A stretch of DNA of 5,958 nt from Ramlibacter sp. (lineage in GTDB: Bacteria > Pseudomonadota > Gammaproteobacteria > Burkholderiales > Burkholderiaceae_C): positions 1 to 5,958 of the forward strand of contig JAJNBO010000181.1 of assembly GCA_021156245.1 (NCBI GenBank), given 5' to 3'. A program made the position numbers and the translations under genes. How positions within the stretch are numbered: position 1 is the stretch's first letter; each line of letters begins with the position of its first letter. Shown here piece after piece: positions 1 through 5,958 of this stretch. The notes under the pieces were generated by a model that had not been told where the DNA came from, searched no databases, and worked only from the letters and a program-made list of their open reading frames with translations.

Positions 1-289
1 GGCCGAATTGCAGGGTGATGATCGAGACGCCCGCCGCACTCGTGGAGCCCATGCGCTGCAGCCCCGGCATCTGCCCGAATTGCCGTTCCAGCGGCGCCGT
101 CACCGTCTGCGCCATCACCTCGGGGCTCGCGCCCGGATACAGCGTCTGCACCTGGATGGTGGGGTAGTCCACCTGCGGCAGCGCCGACAGGGGCAGCAGC
201 CTCAACCCCACCAGGCCGGCGAGGACGATCGCCAGCATCAGCAGCGAGGTGGCGACCGGCCGCAGGATGAAGGGACGGGAGGGACTCAT
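1..289 (-). CDS. mdtB: RND multidrug efflux permease, MdtB-like, N-terminal part only
   Basis: This is the inner-membrane proton/drug antiporter subunit of a tripartite RND pump of the hydrophobe/amphiphile (HAE-1) family. It would export drugs or toxic organics through the adaptor encoded just upstream and an outer-membrane channel not seen here. Only the first 96 residues lie in the window; the family is about 1,030-1,050 residues long. The start [18 protein letters not shown] is the typical cytoplasmic lead-in to TM1 (about residues 12-32). It is followed by a periplasmic segment with [42 protein letters not shown] and [13 protein letters not shown], all highly conserved in MdtB/MdtC/MuxB proteins. 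The ATG overlaps the adaptor stop as ATGA (289-286). I see no Shine-Dalgarno sequence before it, so translation is probably coupled to the adaptor. MdtB versus a generic HAE-1 permease cannot be settled from this part alone. Confidence 0.93.
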   Translation of the reverse strand, partial: MSPSRPFILRPVATSLLMLAIVLAGLVGLRLLPLSALPQVDYPTIQVQTLYPGASPEVMAQTVTAPLERQFGQMPGLQRMGSTSAAGVSIITLQFG

Positions 290-1824
290 TGGCTGGGCGT
301 CGAGTTGCCGGCGGCCTCACGCCGCTGCCGGCGCCGCTGTTCGCGCTCTTCCGGCGAAAGCTTCATGAATTCCGCCATGCGCCGGGCCCGCTCTTCGGAC
401 GCGGCCGCCGAAGCCGGCGGCAGGGGCGACGCGGCCGCCGGTCCCGCGGCCGCCCGCGGCACCTGCGCCGGTGCTGCCGCGGCGGACGCGCCGGAAGCCG
501 GAGCCGCGGGGCCGGAGGCGGCGCCCCGTCGCTGGCGCGCACCACCGGGCGCTCCTGGCGTGTCGCCCGGCAGCGTGACGCGCGCGCCGTCGCGCAAGCG
601 GTCCGCGCCTTCGGTGATCACCCGTTCGCCGAGCTGGAGCCCCGACACGATCTGCACGCGGTCACCCACCATCTGGCCGCGCACCACCTGCCGCTGCTTC
701 ACCGTCCGGTCCTGCATGAGGACGAACACGAACTCGCCGCTGCCGCTTTGCCGCACGGCCGACACCGGCACCACCACCGCGTTCCGGATGACCCGCAGCT
801 GCAGTTGCACGTTGACGAACTGGCTGGGGAAGAGCTGCAGCCGCGCATTGTTGAAGCGCGCCTTGGCGCGCACGGTGCCGGTGGTGGTGTCGATCTGGTT
901 GTCCAGCGAAGCGAACACGCCGGTGTCCAGCAAGGTGGTGCGGGTACGGTCGAGGGCCTTCACTTCCATGAAGGCGCCGGCGTTCTGCTGCAGCCACGAT
1001 GCGTTGTCCTGCGGCACCGCGAATTCCACGTCGATGGGCGTGAGCTTCGTGATGATGGCGACGCCGTTGGTGTCGCTCTGCCCCACCTGGTTGCCCACGT
1101 CCACCGTGCGCAGGCCGACGCGGCCCTCGATGGGCGCGGTGATGCGCGTGTACGCCAGGTTCAGGCGCGCCGTCCCCTCCGCCGCCTTGGAGCTGACCAC
1201 GGTGGCGGCGAGCTGGTTGACGGTGGCCCGCTGCGTATCCACTTCCTGCCGGGCGATCGAGTCCTGCCGCAGCAGGGTTTCGAAGCGTTCGAGCGTCACG
1301 CGCGCCGCCGCGAGCTGCGCTTCGTCCCGCATCCTCTGGCCGATGGCCTGCTGCAGCGCCATCTCGAAAGGGCGGGGGTCGATGGTTGCGAGCAGCTGGC
1401 CCTTCTTGACCTGTTGCCCTTCCTTGAAAAGCACCTGCGTCAGGACGCCGTTCACCTGGGGGCGGACGCGCACGGTCGCCTGCGGCACCACGGTCCCGAG
1501 CGCCTCCATGTTGACCGGGATGTCCGCGGCCTCCGCCACCGCGAAGCCCACGGTCGTGGCGCCGCGCGCGCCGCCTGGCCCGCCCGCACCGGCCGCTCCG
1601 CCCGGTCGCGCGCCGGGCGCACCGGGACGCTGCATCGAAGCCGTCTGTTCCGGCCGCGTGAGGTCCCAGGCGAGCCACGCCAGGCCGCCCGCCACCAGCA
1701 GGGCCAGCACCGTGCCGATCATGGACGCGCGGCGGCTCAGCTTGCGCGGCGTGGAGGGCGTCGTGGGAAGCGGGTCGTTGGGGTTGGGGGGAGCGGCCGG
1801 GGGCCGCGGCGGGGTCGTGGGCAT
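286..1824 (-). CDS. mdtA: RND efflux periplasmic adaptor subunit, MdtA-like (membrane fusion protein)
   Basis: This 512-residue protein is the membrane fusion protein bridging the RND permease to an outer-membrane channel. A Pro-rich cytoplasmic lead (1-30) is followed by a basic stop (RKLSRR) and one membrane segment (about 35-53). There is no lipobox and no Cys anywhere, so it is anchored by an uncleaved helix. A Gly/Ala/Pro linker (66-90) precedes the lipoyl half-motif ([20 protein letters not shown], 120-139), a coiled-coil hairpin (about 151-224), the second lipoyl half ([20 protein letters not shown], 225-244), and beta-barrel and membrane-proximal domains (about 260-420; [19 protein letters not shown]). 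Beyond residue 420 lies an unusual tail of about 90 residues: Ala/Pro/Gly-rich, then a charged Arg/Glu segment (477-504). E. coli MdtA is only about 415 residues. The chosen ATG has a purine-rich AAGAAAGAGA sequence just upstream. The gene overlaps the permease gene by 4 nt. Family assignment is secure; the symbol is by similarity. Confidence 0.93.
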   Translation of the reverse strand: MPTTPPRPPAAPPNPNDPLPTTPSTPRKLSRRASMIGTVLALLVAGGLAWLAWDLTRPEQTASMQRPGAPGARPGGAAGAGGPGGARGATTVGFAVAEAADIPVNMEALGTVVPQATVRVRPQVNGVLTQVLFKEGQQVKKGQLLATIDPRPFEMALQQAIGQRMRDEAQLAAARVTLERFETLLRQDSIARQEVDTQRATVNQLAATVVSSKAAEGTARLNLAYTRITAPIEGRVGLRTVDVGNQVGQSDTNGVAIITKLTPIDVEFAVPQDNASWLQQNAGAFMEVKALDRTRTTLLDTGVFASLDNQIDTTTGTVRAKARFNNARLQLFPSQFVNVQLQLRVIRNAVVVPVSAVRQSGSGEFVFVLMQDRTVKQRQVVRGQMVGDRVQIVSGLQLGERVITEGADRLRDGARVTLPGDTPGAPGGARQRRGAASGPAAPASGASAAAAPAQVPRAAAGPAAASPLPPASAAASEERARRMAEFMKLSPEEREQRRRQRREAAGNSTPSQ

Positions 1825-2038
1825 CGATCTCTTTCTTGTTCGCCTGGAAGGCGGGCAAGTTCAGCAGGCGCAGAGCGTGCCATCCGCCGTCTTGCCGCCC
1901 CGACAGGGGGCGTCGCATGACACTGTAGGCGCTCTTCTGTCCTGTGCGCTGCGGCTGCCAGCATGCACCCCCGGCGTAACCCGGCGGTGTGCCCCATGTG
2001 TCCGGTTCGTGAAGACGCCCGGCCGGCGGCCCCGAAAA
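1825..2038 (-). promoter_or_regulatory. Intergenic region upstream of the efflux operon; probable promoter region
   Basis: These 214 nt separate the phosphatase stop (TAG, 2041-2039) from the mdtA-like start. The gap is long enough for an independent promoter of the efflux operon. On the minus strand the best -10-like hexamer I see is TACAGT (1927-1922; 4 of 6 matches to TATAAT), but there is no good -35 box 16-18 nt upstream, so it would need an activator or is not real. No local transcription regulator gene is present. No convincing intrinsic terminator for the phosphatase gene is visible: GC-rich self-complementary sequence occurs just after its stop (about 2019-2034) but without a downstream T-run. 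Confidence 0.35.
1896..1912. repeat. Short perfect inverted repeat in the efflux operon leader
   Basis: CGCCCC and GGGGCG form a perfect 6-bp stem around a 5-nt loop (GACAG on the plus strand). The repeat lies about 70-90 nt upstream of the mdtA-like start and a few bases downstream of the tentative TACAGT box. It could be a small operator or a hairpin at the 5' end of the leader. In DNA this rich in G and C such a repeat may also be chance. There is no T-run, so it is not a standard terminator. Confidence 0.25.
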
Positions 2039-3688
2039 CTACCGTCCGGCGATCGGCAAGGGCCGGCCCTGGCTGGCCGCCGGCGCCCGGATGCCCAGCA
2101 CGCGGGCCAGCGTCGGCGCGATGTCCGCCACCTCCACCCGCTGGTCCACCGCCTGCGCCCGCACCCAGCGCGGACCCCACATCAGGATCGGGACGTGGGT
2201 GTCGTACGGATGCGGCGAGCCGTGCGTGGTGATCGAGCTGCTGGAGCCGAACATCCAGTACGGCTTGAGCGCGAGCTGCACGTCACCGGACACTTCCGCA
2301 TTCCAGGACAGCCGCATCTGGTCGAACAGCGGCCCACCCGCGCGGCTGCCGGTGCGCAGCTCGCGCCGGGTGTAGGCCGCCGCGACCTGCGGCTGCGCCG
2401 CCGCGGCATCGCGCGCGACCTCCGCCACGGCGTCCAGGTCCAGCCCGCGATCGGCCAGCAGCGTGCGATCCAGCAGCACCGCCGACGCCGACAGGCTGCG
2501 CGCGAGCTTGGGCACGCCGAACTTCGCCTCGAGCGCCGTGTTCACCTGGGCGAGCAGGCCGCTTCCGCTCACGCGGCCGGCGGCCAGGCCTTGCGCCTGG
2601 CTCGTCTCCGGCGCGGGCATGAAGCCGTGGTCCGCCGTGAGCACGGCGATGTAGTTGTCGCGGCCCACCGTCCGGTCGAGGTCGGCGAAGAACGCCTGCA
2701 GCATGCGGTCCAGGTGCAGGAAGTGGTCGTGCGATAGTCGCGACTCCGCGCTCCAGCGGTGGTTGACGTAGTCGTGCCCGGACAGGCTGATCGACAGGAT
2801 GTCGGGCGCATCGTCGGCGCCGAGCTGCTCCCCGGCGATGGCCGCGCGGGCGAAATCGAGCGTCAAGGCATCGGCAAAAGGGCTGGGCAGCAGGCCGGCA
2901 TAGAAGCTGGGGCCCGGCTGCGTGTCCGCCGCCGCGCCCATCGCCATCGGTAACGCGCCGCCGCGCGGGCCGAACCAGGACTGCCGGTCCGGCAGCGACC
3001 GCGCATAGGCGGTCTCCGGCAACAGCGGCTTCCATTCGGTCTTGAAGTAGCGGTCCGCCGGCTTCGCCGCGTTCCACTGCTCCACCCAGGCCGGATGCCG
3101 CTGCATGTAGTAGGTGCTGGAGGCGAACTCGCCGCTGCCGGCCATGTACATGTAGGCCGTCCCCCGATGGCCGCCAGGCAGGATCGCGCCGCGGTCCTTG
3201 CCGGACAACGCGATCACCCTGGAGCGCGGCTCGACGCCCCGCAGCACGTCGCCCACGGTTTCCACCTTCAGGTTGCGCGGGCTGGTGCCATCGAGCGGCT
3301 TCGTCGGGTTGCCGATGTACGTGGCCGACGTGTCACCCGTGCAGTACACGGTCTCGCCGGTGGCGACATCCCGCCAGTCGTTGCCGATGATCCCGGTGCG
3401 ATGCGGATACGCGCCCGTCAGCAGGGTCGCATGGCCCGCCGCCGTGACCGTGAAGGCGTAGCCGTAGTGCGCGTTGCCGAACCATGCGCCGCGGTCGAGG
3501 AACCGGGCAAAGCCGTCCGGCGCCAGCTGGTCCCGGTACGCCGTCACCTGCCGCTGCGGCAAGCCGTCGATCACGAAGAGCACCACCAGCTTGGGCCTGG
3601 GCGCCGGCTCCACCCCCGCGCAGGCGGCCAGCAGGACGGCGAGCGTGCCGAGCGCGCAGCGGCGCAGCGCGGGCAGGAGCGGCATCAT
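2039..3688 (-). CDS. pafA: PafA-like alkaline phosphatase, lipoprotein (alkaline phosphatase superfamily)
   Basis: This 549-residue Zn-dependent phosphatase probably releases phosphate from organic phosphomonoesters outside the cytoplasm. The start MMPLLPALRRC gives a lipoprotein signal peptide with lipobox LAAC (Cys23, followed by Ala, so outer-membrane sorting is expected). Landmarks fit Elizabethkingia PafA from memory: metal ligand Asp41 (VIDGLP); nucleophile Thr82 in TAAGH; Asn103 in GNDW, 21 residues later as in PafA (Thr79/Asn100); Lys164 and Arg166 in SGKDRGAILPGGH, the pair typical of monoesterases rather than NPP-type diesterases; Asp306 and His310 (SGHDYVNH); Asp353-His354 (TADHGF); His489 (TTHGSPHPYDTH). 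All expected catalytic positions are present. A GGGTGGG stretch lies about 7 nt before the ATG. An in-frame ATG 87 nt further upstream (3775) would overlap the usp gene and put a non-signal sequence before the lipobox, so I reject it. The start is 14 nt after the usp stop, implying cotranscription. The substrate is inferred. Confidence 0.9.
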   Translation of the reverse strand: MMPLLPALRRCALGTLAVLLAACAGVEPAPRPKLVVLFVIDGLPQRQVTAYRDQLAPDGFARFLDRGAWFGNAHYGYAFTVTAAGHATLLTGAYPHRTGIIGNDWRDVATGETVYCTGDTSATYIGNPTKPLDGTSPRNLKVETVGDVLRGVEPRSRVIALSGKDRGAILPGGHRGTAYMYMAGSGEFASSTYYMQRHPAWVEQWNAAKPADRYFKTEWKPLLPETAYARSLPDRQSWFGPRGGALPMAMGAAADTQPGPSFYAGLLPSPFADALTLDFARAAIAGEQLGADDAPDILSISLSGHDYVNHRWSAESRLSHDHFLHLDRMLQAFFADLDRTVGRDNYIAVLTADHGFMPAPETSQAQGLAAGRVSGSGLLAQVNTALEAKFGVPKLARSLSASAVLLDRTLLADRGLDLDAVAEVARDAAAAQPQVAAAYTRRELRTGSRAGGPLFDQMRLSWNAEVSGDVQLALKPYWMFGSSSSITTHGSPHPYDTHVPILMWGPRWVRAQAVDQRVEVADIAPTLARVLGIRAPAASQGRPLPIAGR

Positions 3689-3702
3689 CGCGGACCCACC
3701 CG

Positions 3703-4140
3703 TCAATGCGTGATGACGACGAGCACGCTGCACGGCGAATGCTCGATCAGCGCTCCCGAGATGGAACCGCGCCACCAGCGCGCCGCCCAGCTGTCCAGGT
3801 GCTTGTGCCCCACCACGATGAGGTCGGCGCCGATCTTGCGGGCGTACTTGCTGATCTCGTCGATCGCCTCGCCGGTGATCACTTCGCCGCGGGCACTGAA
3901 GCCGGCTTCGGAGAGCCGGCGCAGCCCGTCCTCGAGCACGCCCCGGTACTTGGTCTTCTCACGCTCTTCCAGTTCGACGTCGTACACGCCGCCTTCGAGG
4001 CCGACGAAACTCATGGCCGACGGCATGACCGCCACCAGGTGCAGTTCGGAATTGCTCCATTGCGCGACGTCGCGGCAATCGAGCAAGGCCTTCTGCCCGG
4101 CGTCGGAGCCGTCGTAAGCCAGCAGGATCTTCTTGTACAT
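3703..4140 (-). CDS. Universal stress protein, UspA family, single domain
   Basis: This 145-residue cytoplasmic protein has the alpha/beta fold of UspA-type nucleotide-binding stress proteins. It opens with MYKKILLAYDGSDAGQKAL, the family's first strand and loop, with Asp10 at the position that contacts adenine in ATP-binding members. The centre (GLEGGVYDVELEEREK, 48-63) is the variable region. The C-terminus holds GADLIVVGHKHLDSW (104-118), RGSISGALIEHSPCSVLVV (124-142). The ATP loop is normally G-2X-G-9X-G(S/T); here it reads Gly111-His-Lys-His114, then ten residues before Gly125-Ser126, so the second Gly is lost and the spacing is one longer. Nucleotide binding is therefore uncertain. The start at 4140 is preferred over an ATG 33 nt upstream because homology begins there and a GGGGGTG stretch precedes it. 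It probably heads a two-gene unit with the phosphatase. The precise function is unknown. Confidence 0.92.
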   Translation of the reverse strand: MYKKILLAYDGSDAGQKALLDCRDVAQWSNSELHLVAVMPSAMSFVGLEGGVYDVELEEREKTKYRGVLEDGLRRLSEAGFSARGEVITGEAIDEISKYARKIGADLIVVGHKHLDSWAARWWRGSISGALIEHSPCSVLVVITH

Positions 4141-4257
4141 GCGGCACCCCCAAGGACATGCCTGCGGCACCATGCCGTGGCTGGCCGAGCATAGACCGGG
4201 ACCCCGGCTCTTGGGAACACGCCGGCCTCGGGCGTAACCCCTACGTAATCGCCCCCT
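4141..4257 (-). promoter_or_regulatory. usp-phosphatase upstream region with weak sigma70-like promoter
   Basis: This 117-nt gap lies between the cobQ stop and the usp start. On the minus strand TATGCT (4193-4188) matches TATAAT at four of six positions, and TTCCCA (4217-4212) matches TTGACA at four of six, with an 18-nt spacer. That would start transcription near 4180, leaving a leader of about 40 nt. This is a weak core promoter of the kind that usually needs an activator. No clear terminator for cobQ is seen: GGGCG and CGCCC can pair around a 15-nt loop close to the cobQ stop, but no T-run follows, so read-through from cobQ remains possible. Confidence 0.35.
4233..4248. promoter_or_regulatory. 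Possible response-regulator site: CGTAA direct repeat and TACGTA palindrome
   Basis: CGTAA occurs at 4233-4237 and again at 4244-4248, exactly 11 bp apart, so both copies face the same side of the helix. The second copy is part of the palindrome TACGTA (4242-4247). Read on the minus strand this gives TTACGTAG, one base away from the GTAMGTAG box described for FixJ-type response regulators. It lies about 50 bp upstream of the -10 candidate, a usual place for an activator. The link to a FixJ/NarL-family regulator is inference from a short motif only. Confidence 0.3.
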
Positions 4258-5712
4258 TCAGCACGCCAGCAGCCCGGGCAGCACCCCGGTTTCGAAGTGC
4301 CCCTCCAGCACGTCGGCGAGGCCGTCGAACACGCTGTCCAGCGTCCGCGTGCCCGCGCCGAACAGCGCCTGCAGCACGCCGGCGTCCTCGAACAGGCCGT
4401 GCACGTAGACCCCGAGCACGTTGCCGGCGGCGTTCTGCCAGCCCAGGCCGCCCGGCAGCACCACCCGCCCCGCGGCCATGCCTGCGTGTTGTGCCGTGCG
4501 GCCGTGATGAATTTCGTAACCGTTCACCGCGAGGCGTGACAACGATGACCAGGCACCCGCCACGTCGCCGAAGCGGACCGCGCCACGGCGCACCGTCTTG
4601 TCGGTCTCGAACAGCGTCACCAGCGGCAACAGGCCGAGCCCCGGGACGTTGCCGGCGATGTCCACCGGGTCCACCAGCGCCTCGCCCAGCATCTGCAGGC
4701 CGCCGCACACGCCCAGCACGCGCCCGCCGCACGCCGCATGCTCCGCGACGGCGCGGTCGAGCCCCTGCGCGCGCAGCCATGCCAGGTCGGCAGCGGTGTT
4801 CTTGGAGCCGGGCAGGACGATCCAGTCCGCGCCCGCCACGTCGCCCGGGACGCGGGCCCAGCGCAGGCGGACGCCGGCGACATTCTTCAGCGGCTGGAAT
4901 TCGTCCAGGTTGCTGATGCGCGGATAGGCCACCACGGCGATGGTGGTATGCACCGGGCCGGCAACACCGCCGCCGTCGTCGTACAGGCCGTCCTCCTCCG
5001 GCAGCCCGTGCTGCCACACCATCGGCAGCGTGGCGACGGTGGGCACGCCGGTCAACCGTTCCAGTTGCTGCGGGCCGGGCGCCAGCAATGCCGGGTCGCC
5101 GCGAAAGCGATTGAGGACGAAGCCGCGCAGCAAGGCCCGCTCCTGCGGCTCCATCAGGGACCAGGTGCCGTACAGGTGCGCAAACGCGCCGCCGCGGTCG
5201 ATGTCGGTCACCAGCAGGCACTGCGCCTGCGCGTGCGCGGCCACCCGCAGGTTGACGTGGTCGCTGTCCCGCAGGTTGATCTCGGCCGGGGAGCCCGCGC
5301 CTTCGATCACCACCACGTCGTTCTCGGCCCGCAAGGCGTCCAGGGATGCGGTGATCGCCGGCCAGAGATGGGCGCTGCGCTCCTTCCAGGGGACGGCCCC
5401 GAGCGCCGCATCCACCTGGCCGAGGAGCACGAGCTGGCTGTGCGTGTCGCTCTCCGGCTTCAGCAGCACCGGGTTCATGCGCACGTCGGGCTCCGCGCGC
5501 GCGGCAAGCGCCTGGAAGTATTGCGAGCTGCCGATCTCGCCGAGCCCGCCGTCCCGCGCAGCCACGACGCGGGCGTTGTTGCTCATGTTCTGCGCCTTGA
5601 AGGGCGCCACGCGCAGGCCGACCCGCGCATACCAGCGGCACAAGGCGGTGGCGAGCCAGCTCTTGCCGGCGCCGCTGCTGGTGCCCAGCACCATCACGCA
5701 GCGCGCGGTCAT
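4258..5712 (-). CDS. cobQ: Cobyric acid synthase (adenosylcobyric acid synthase, glutamine-hydrolysing)
   Basis: CobQ (CbiP) amidates four carboxylates of the corrin ring (side chains b, d, e and g) of adenosylcobyrinic a,c-diamide, using ATP and glutamine, to give adenosylcobyric acid in the cytoplasm. The 484-residue length is normal. The N-terminal dethiobiotin-synthetase-like ATPase domain (about 1-230) has a P-loop GTSSGAGKS (10-18), FKAQNMSNN (38-46), NPVLLKPE (80-87), EGAGSPAEINL (137-147) and DIDRGGAFA (170-178). The C-terminal class I-like glutaminase domain (about 257-445) has LPGSKNT (300-306), nucleophile Cys336 in GVCGGLQMLG, GYEIHHGRT (398-406) and His438 in YVHGLFED. Nothing essential is missing. 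The start at 5712 is chosen because homology begins at MTARCVMVLG, GGAG lies at good spacing, and the ATG overlaps the stop of the preceding ATPase gene as ATGA (5712-5709). An in-frame start 33 nt upstream adds an unrelated leader. The neighbour suggests a corrinoid uptake/synthesis operon. Confidence 0.97.
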   Translation of the reverse strand: MTARCVMVLGTSSGAGKSWLATALCRWYARVGLRVAPFKAQNMSNNARVVAARDGGLGEIGSSQYFQALAARAEPDVRMNPVLLKPESDTHSQLVLLGQVDAALGAVPWKERSAHLWPAITASLDALRAENDVVVIEGAGSPAEINLRDSDHVNLRVAAHAQAQCLLVTDIDRGGAFAHLYGTWSLMEPQERALLRGFVLNRFRGDPALLAPGPQQLERLTGVPTVATLPMVWQHGLPEEDGLYDDGGGVAGPVHTTIAVVAYPRISNLDEFQPLKNVAGVRLRWARVPGDVAGADWIVLPGSKNTAADLAWLRAQGLDRAVAEHAACGGRVLGVCGGLQMLGEALVDPVDIAGNVPGLGLLPLVTLFETDKTVRRGAVRFGDVAGAWSSLSRLAVNGYEIHHGRTAQHAGMAAGRVVLPGGLGWQNAAGNVLGVYVHGLFEDAGVLQALFGAGTRTLDSVFDGLADVLEGHFETGVLPGLLAC

Positions 5713-5958
5713 GAAAGCTCCGCCTCGCGCGGCAGCGCGACCCACCGGCCGGCCACGGCGTGCACCTGCAGGCGGTCCCCGAACACCCGTTCGACCGCGC
5801 GATGGGTCGCGGCGTCGGCGGTGGAGCCGTGGTGCACGACGCGTCCTGCATCCAGCAGCACCAGGTCGTCGGCCTGCAGCGCCACGCTGATCTCGTGCAG
5901 CACGCTCACCGCGGTGCCGCCGCGGGCGACGTGGCGCCGCACGATGGCCAGCCAGTCG
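5709..5958 (-). CDS. btuD: ABC transporter ATP-binding protein, FecE/BtuD type, C-terminal end only
   Basis: Only the last 82 residues are in the window; the frame stays open to the right edge, so the gene begins outside it. VSVLHEISVALQADDLVLLDAGR contains the switch (H-loop) His of ABC ATPases, followed by the stretch typical of iron-siderophore, haem and vitamin B12 importers (compare H-D-L-N-x-A...A-D...L-x-x-G-R). GRVVHHGSTADAATHRAVERVF is the usual end of this family, and the final VHAVAGRWVALPRE resembles its short C-terminal strand region. Walker A, the signature motif and Walker B would lie upstream and cannot be judged. The 4-nt overlap with cobQ favours a corrinoid substrate, hence BtuD, but a siderophore ATPase is possible from sequence alone. 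Internal GTG codons such as the one at 5942 are not starts, because coding similarity continues upstream of them. Confidence 0.85.
   Translation of the reverse strand, partial: DWLAIVRRHVARGGTAVSVLHEISVALQADDLVLLDAGRVVHHGSTADAATHRAVERVFGDRLQVHAVAGRWVALPREAELS

Noticed and set aside
2019..2038. GGCC-rich self-complementary sequence after the phosphatase stop as an intrinsic terminator
   Set aside because: Only about 4 bp of stem with a 3-nt loop, and the T-run is before the stem in the direction of transcription, not after it.
8..2737. A 909-codon open frame on the plus strand, and another long one at 289-1920
   Set aside because: Both run antisense across the efflux and phosphatase genes. 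Their products are dominated by Arg, His, Pro, Ala and Gly with no recognisable domain. This is the usual antisense shadow of codons with G/C at the third position.
3689..3775. Upstream ATG at 3775 as the phosphatase start
   Set aside because: It would overlap usp by 73 nt and add 29 residues without homology in front of a clear lipoprotein signal peptide beginning at 3688.
3095..4194. Plus-strand open frames opposite the phosphatase and usp genes (3095-4117, 3484-4194)
   Set aside because: Composition is low-complexity and Arg/Ala/Pro-rich, with no motif. The opposite strand encodes well-conserved proteins with catalytic residues in place.
4196..4207. Palindrome CCGGG-AC-CCCGG as a terminator for cobQ
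   Set aside because: The two-base loop is too tight, no T-run follows on the minus strand, and it sits inside the spacer of the usp promoter candidate.
4241..5851. A 536-codon minus-strand frame overlapping cobQ
   Set aside because: It is out of frame with cobQ. Its product is Arg/Gly/Ala-rich and lacks domains, whereas the cobQ frame has all the expected motifs.
1..5958. Mobile element, CRISPR, tRNA or defence system
   Set aside because: No repeats with regular spacing, no transposase or integrase motif, no tRNA-like cloverleaf and no compositional break were seen. All genes are ordinary chromosomal functions.

Overview
This is a very GC-rich window (clearly above 60% G+C, with strong G/C preference at third codon positions). 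Every supportable gene lies on the minus strand. Gene content and protein style (an MdtA/MdtB-type RND pump, a BtuD-like ATPase next to cobyric acid synthase, a PafA-type lipoprotein phosphatase, a short UspA protein) suggest a Gram-negative betaproteobacterium, most likely Burkholderiales and perhaps Comamonadaceae (Ramlibacter/Variovorax-like). The Gram-negative part is well supported; the family is a guess from style.

Layout in the direction of transcription (right to left). (1) 5958-5709: C-terminal end of an ABC transporter ATPase of the iron-siderophore/cobalamin type. (2) 5712-4258: cobQ, cobyric acid synthase, which overlaps the ATPase by an ATGA stop/start. Together they look like the tail of a corrinoid uptake and cobalamin synthesis operon. 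(3) 4257-4141: a short intergenic region with a weak promoter candidate and a TACGTA-centred element. (4) 4140-3703: a universal stress protein of the UspA family. (5) 3688-2039: a PafA-like alkaline phosphatase with a lipoprotein signal peptide, starting 14 nt after the usp stop and so probably cotranscribed with it. (6) 2038-1825: a 214-nt intergenic region that probably carries the promoter of the efflux operon. (7) 1824-286: the periplasmic adaptor (MdtA-like) of an RND multidrug pump. (8) 289-1: the first 96 residues of its inner-membrane permease (MdtB-like), joined to the adaptor gene by another ATGA overlap and cut by the window edge.

The window thus contains three independent modules: cobalamin acquisition, a stress-protein/phosphatase pair, and drug efflux. 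No RNA gene, insertion sequence, CRISPR array or phage gene was seen, and no gene-free stretch exceeds 300 bases. I found no convincing novel system. The most interesting points are the usp-phosphatase pairing with a possible FixJ-like box upstream, the altered nucleotide-binding loop of the stress protein, and the long low-complexity basic tail of the efflux adaptor.
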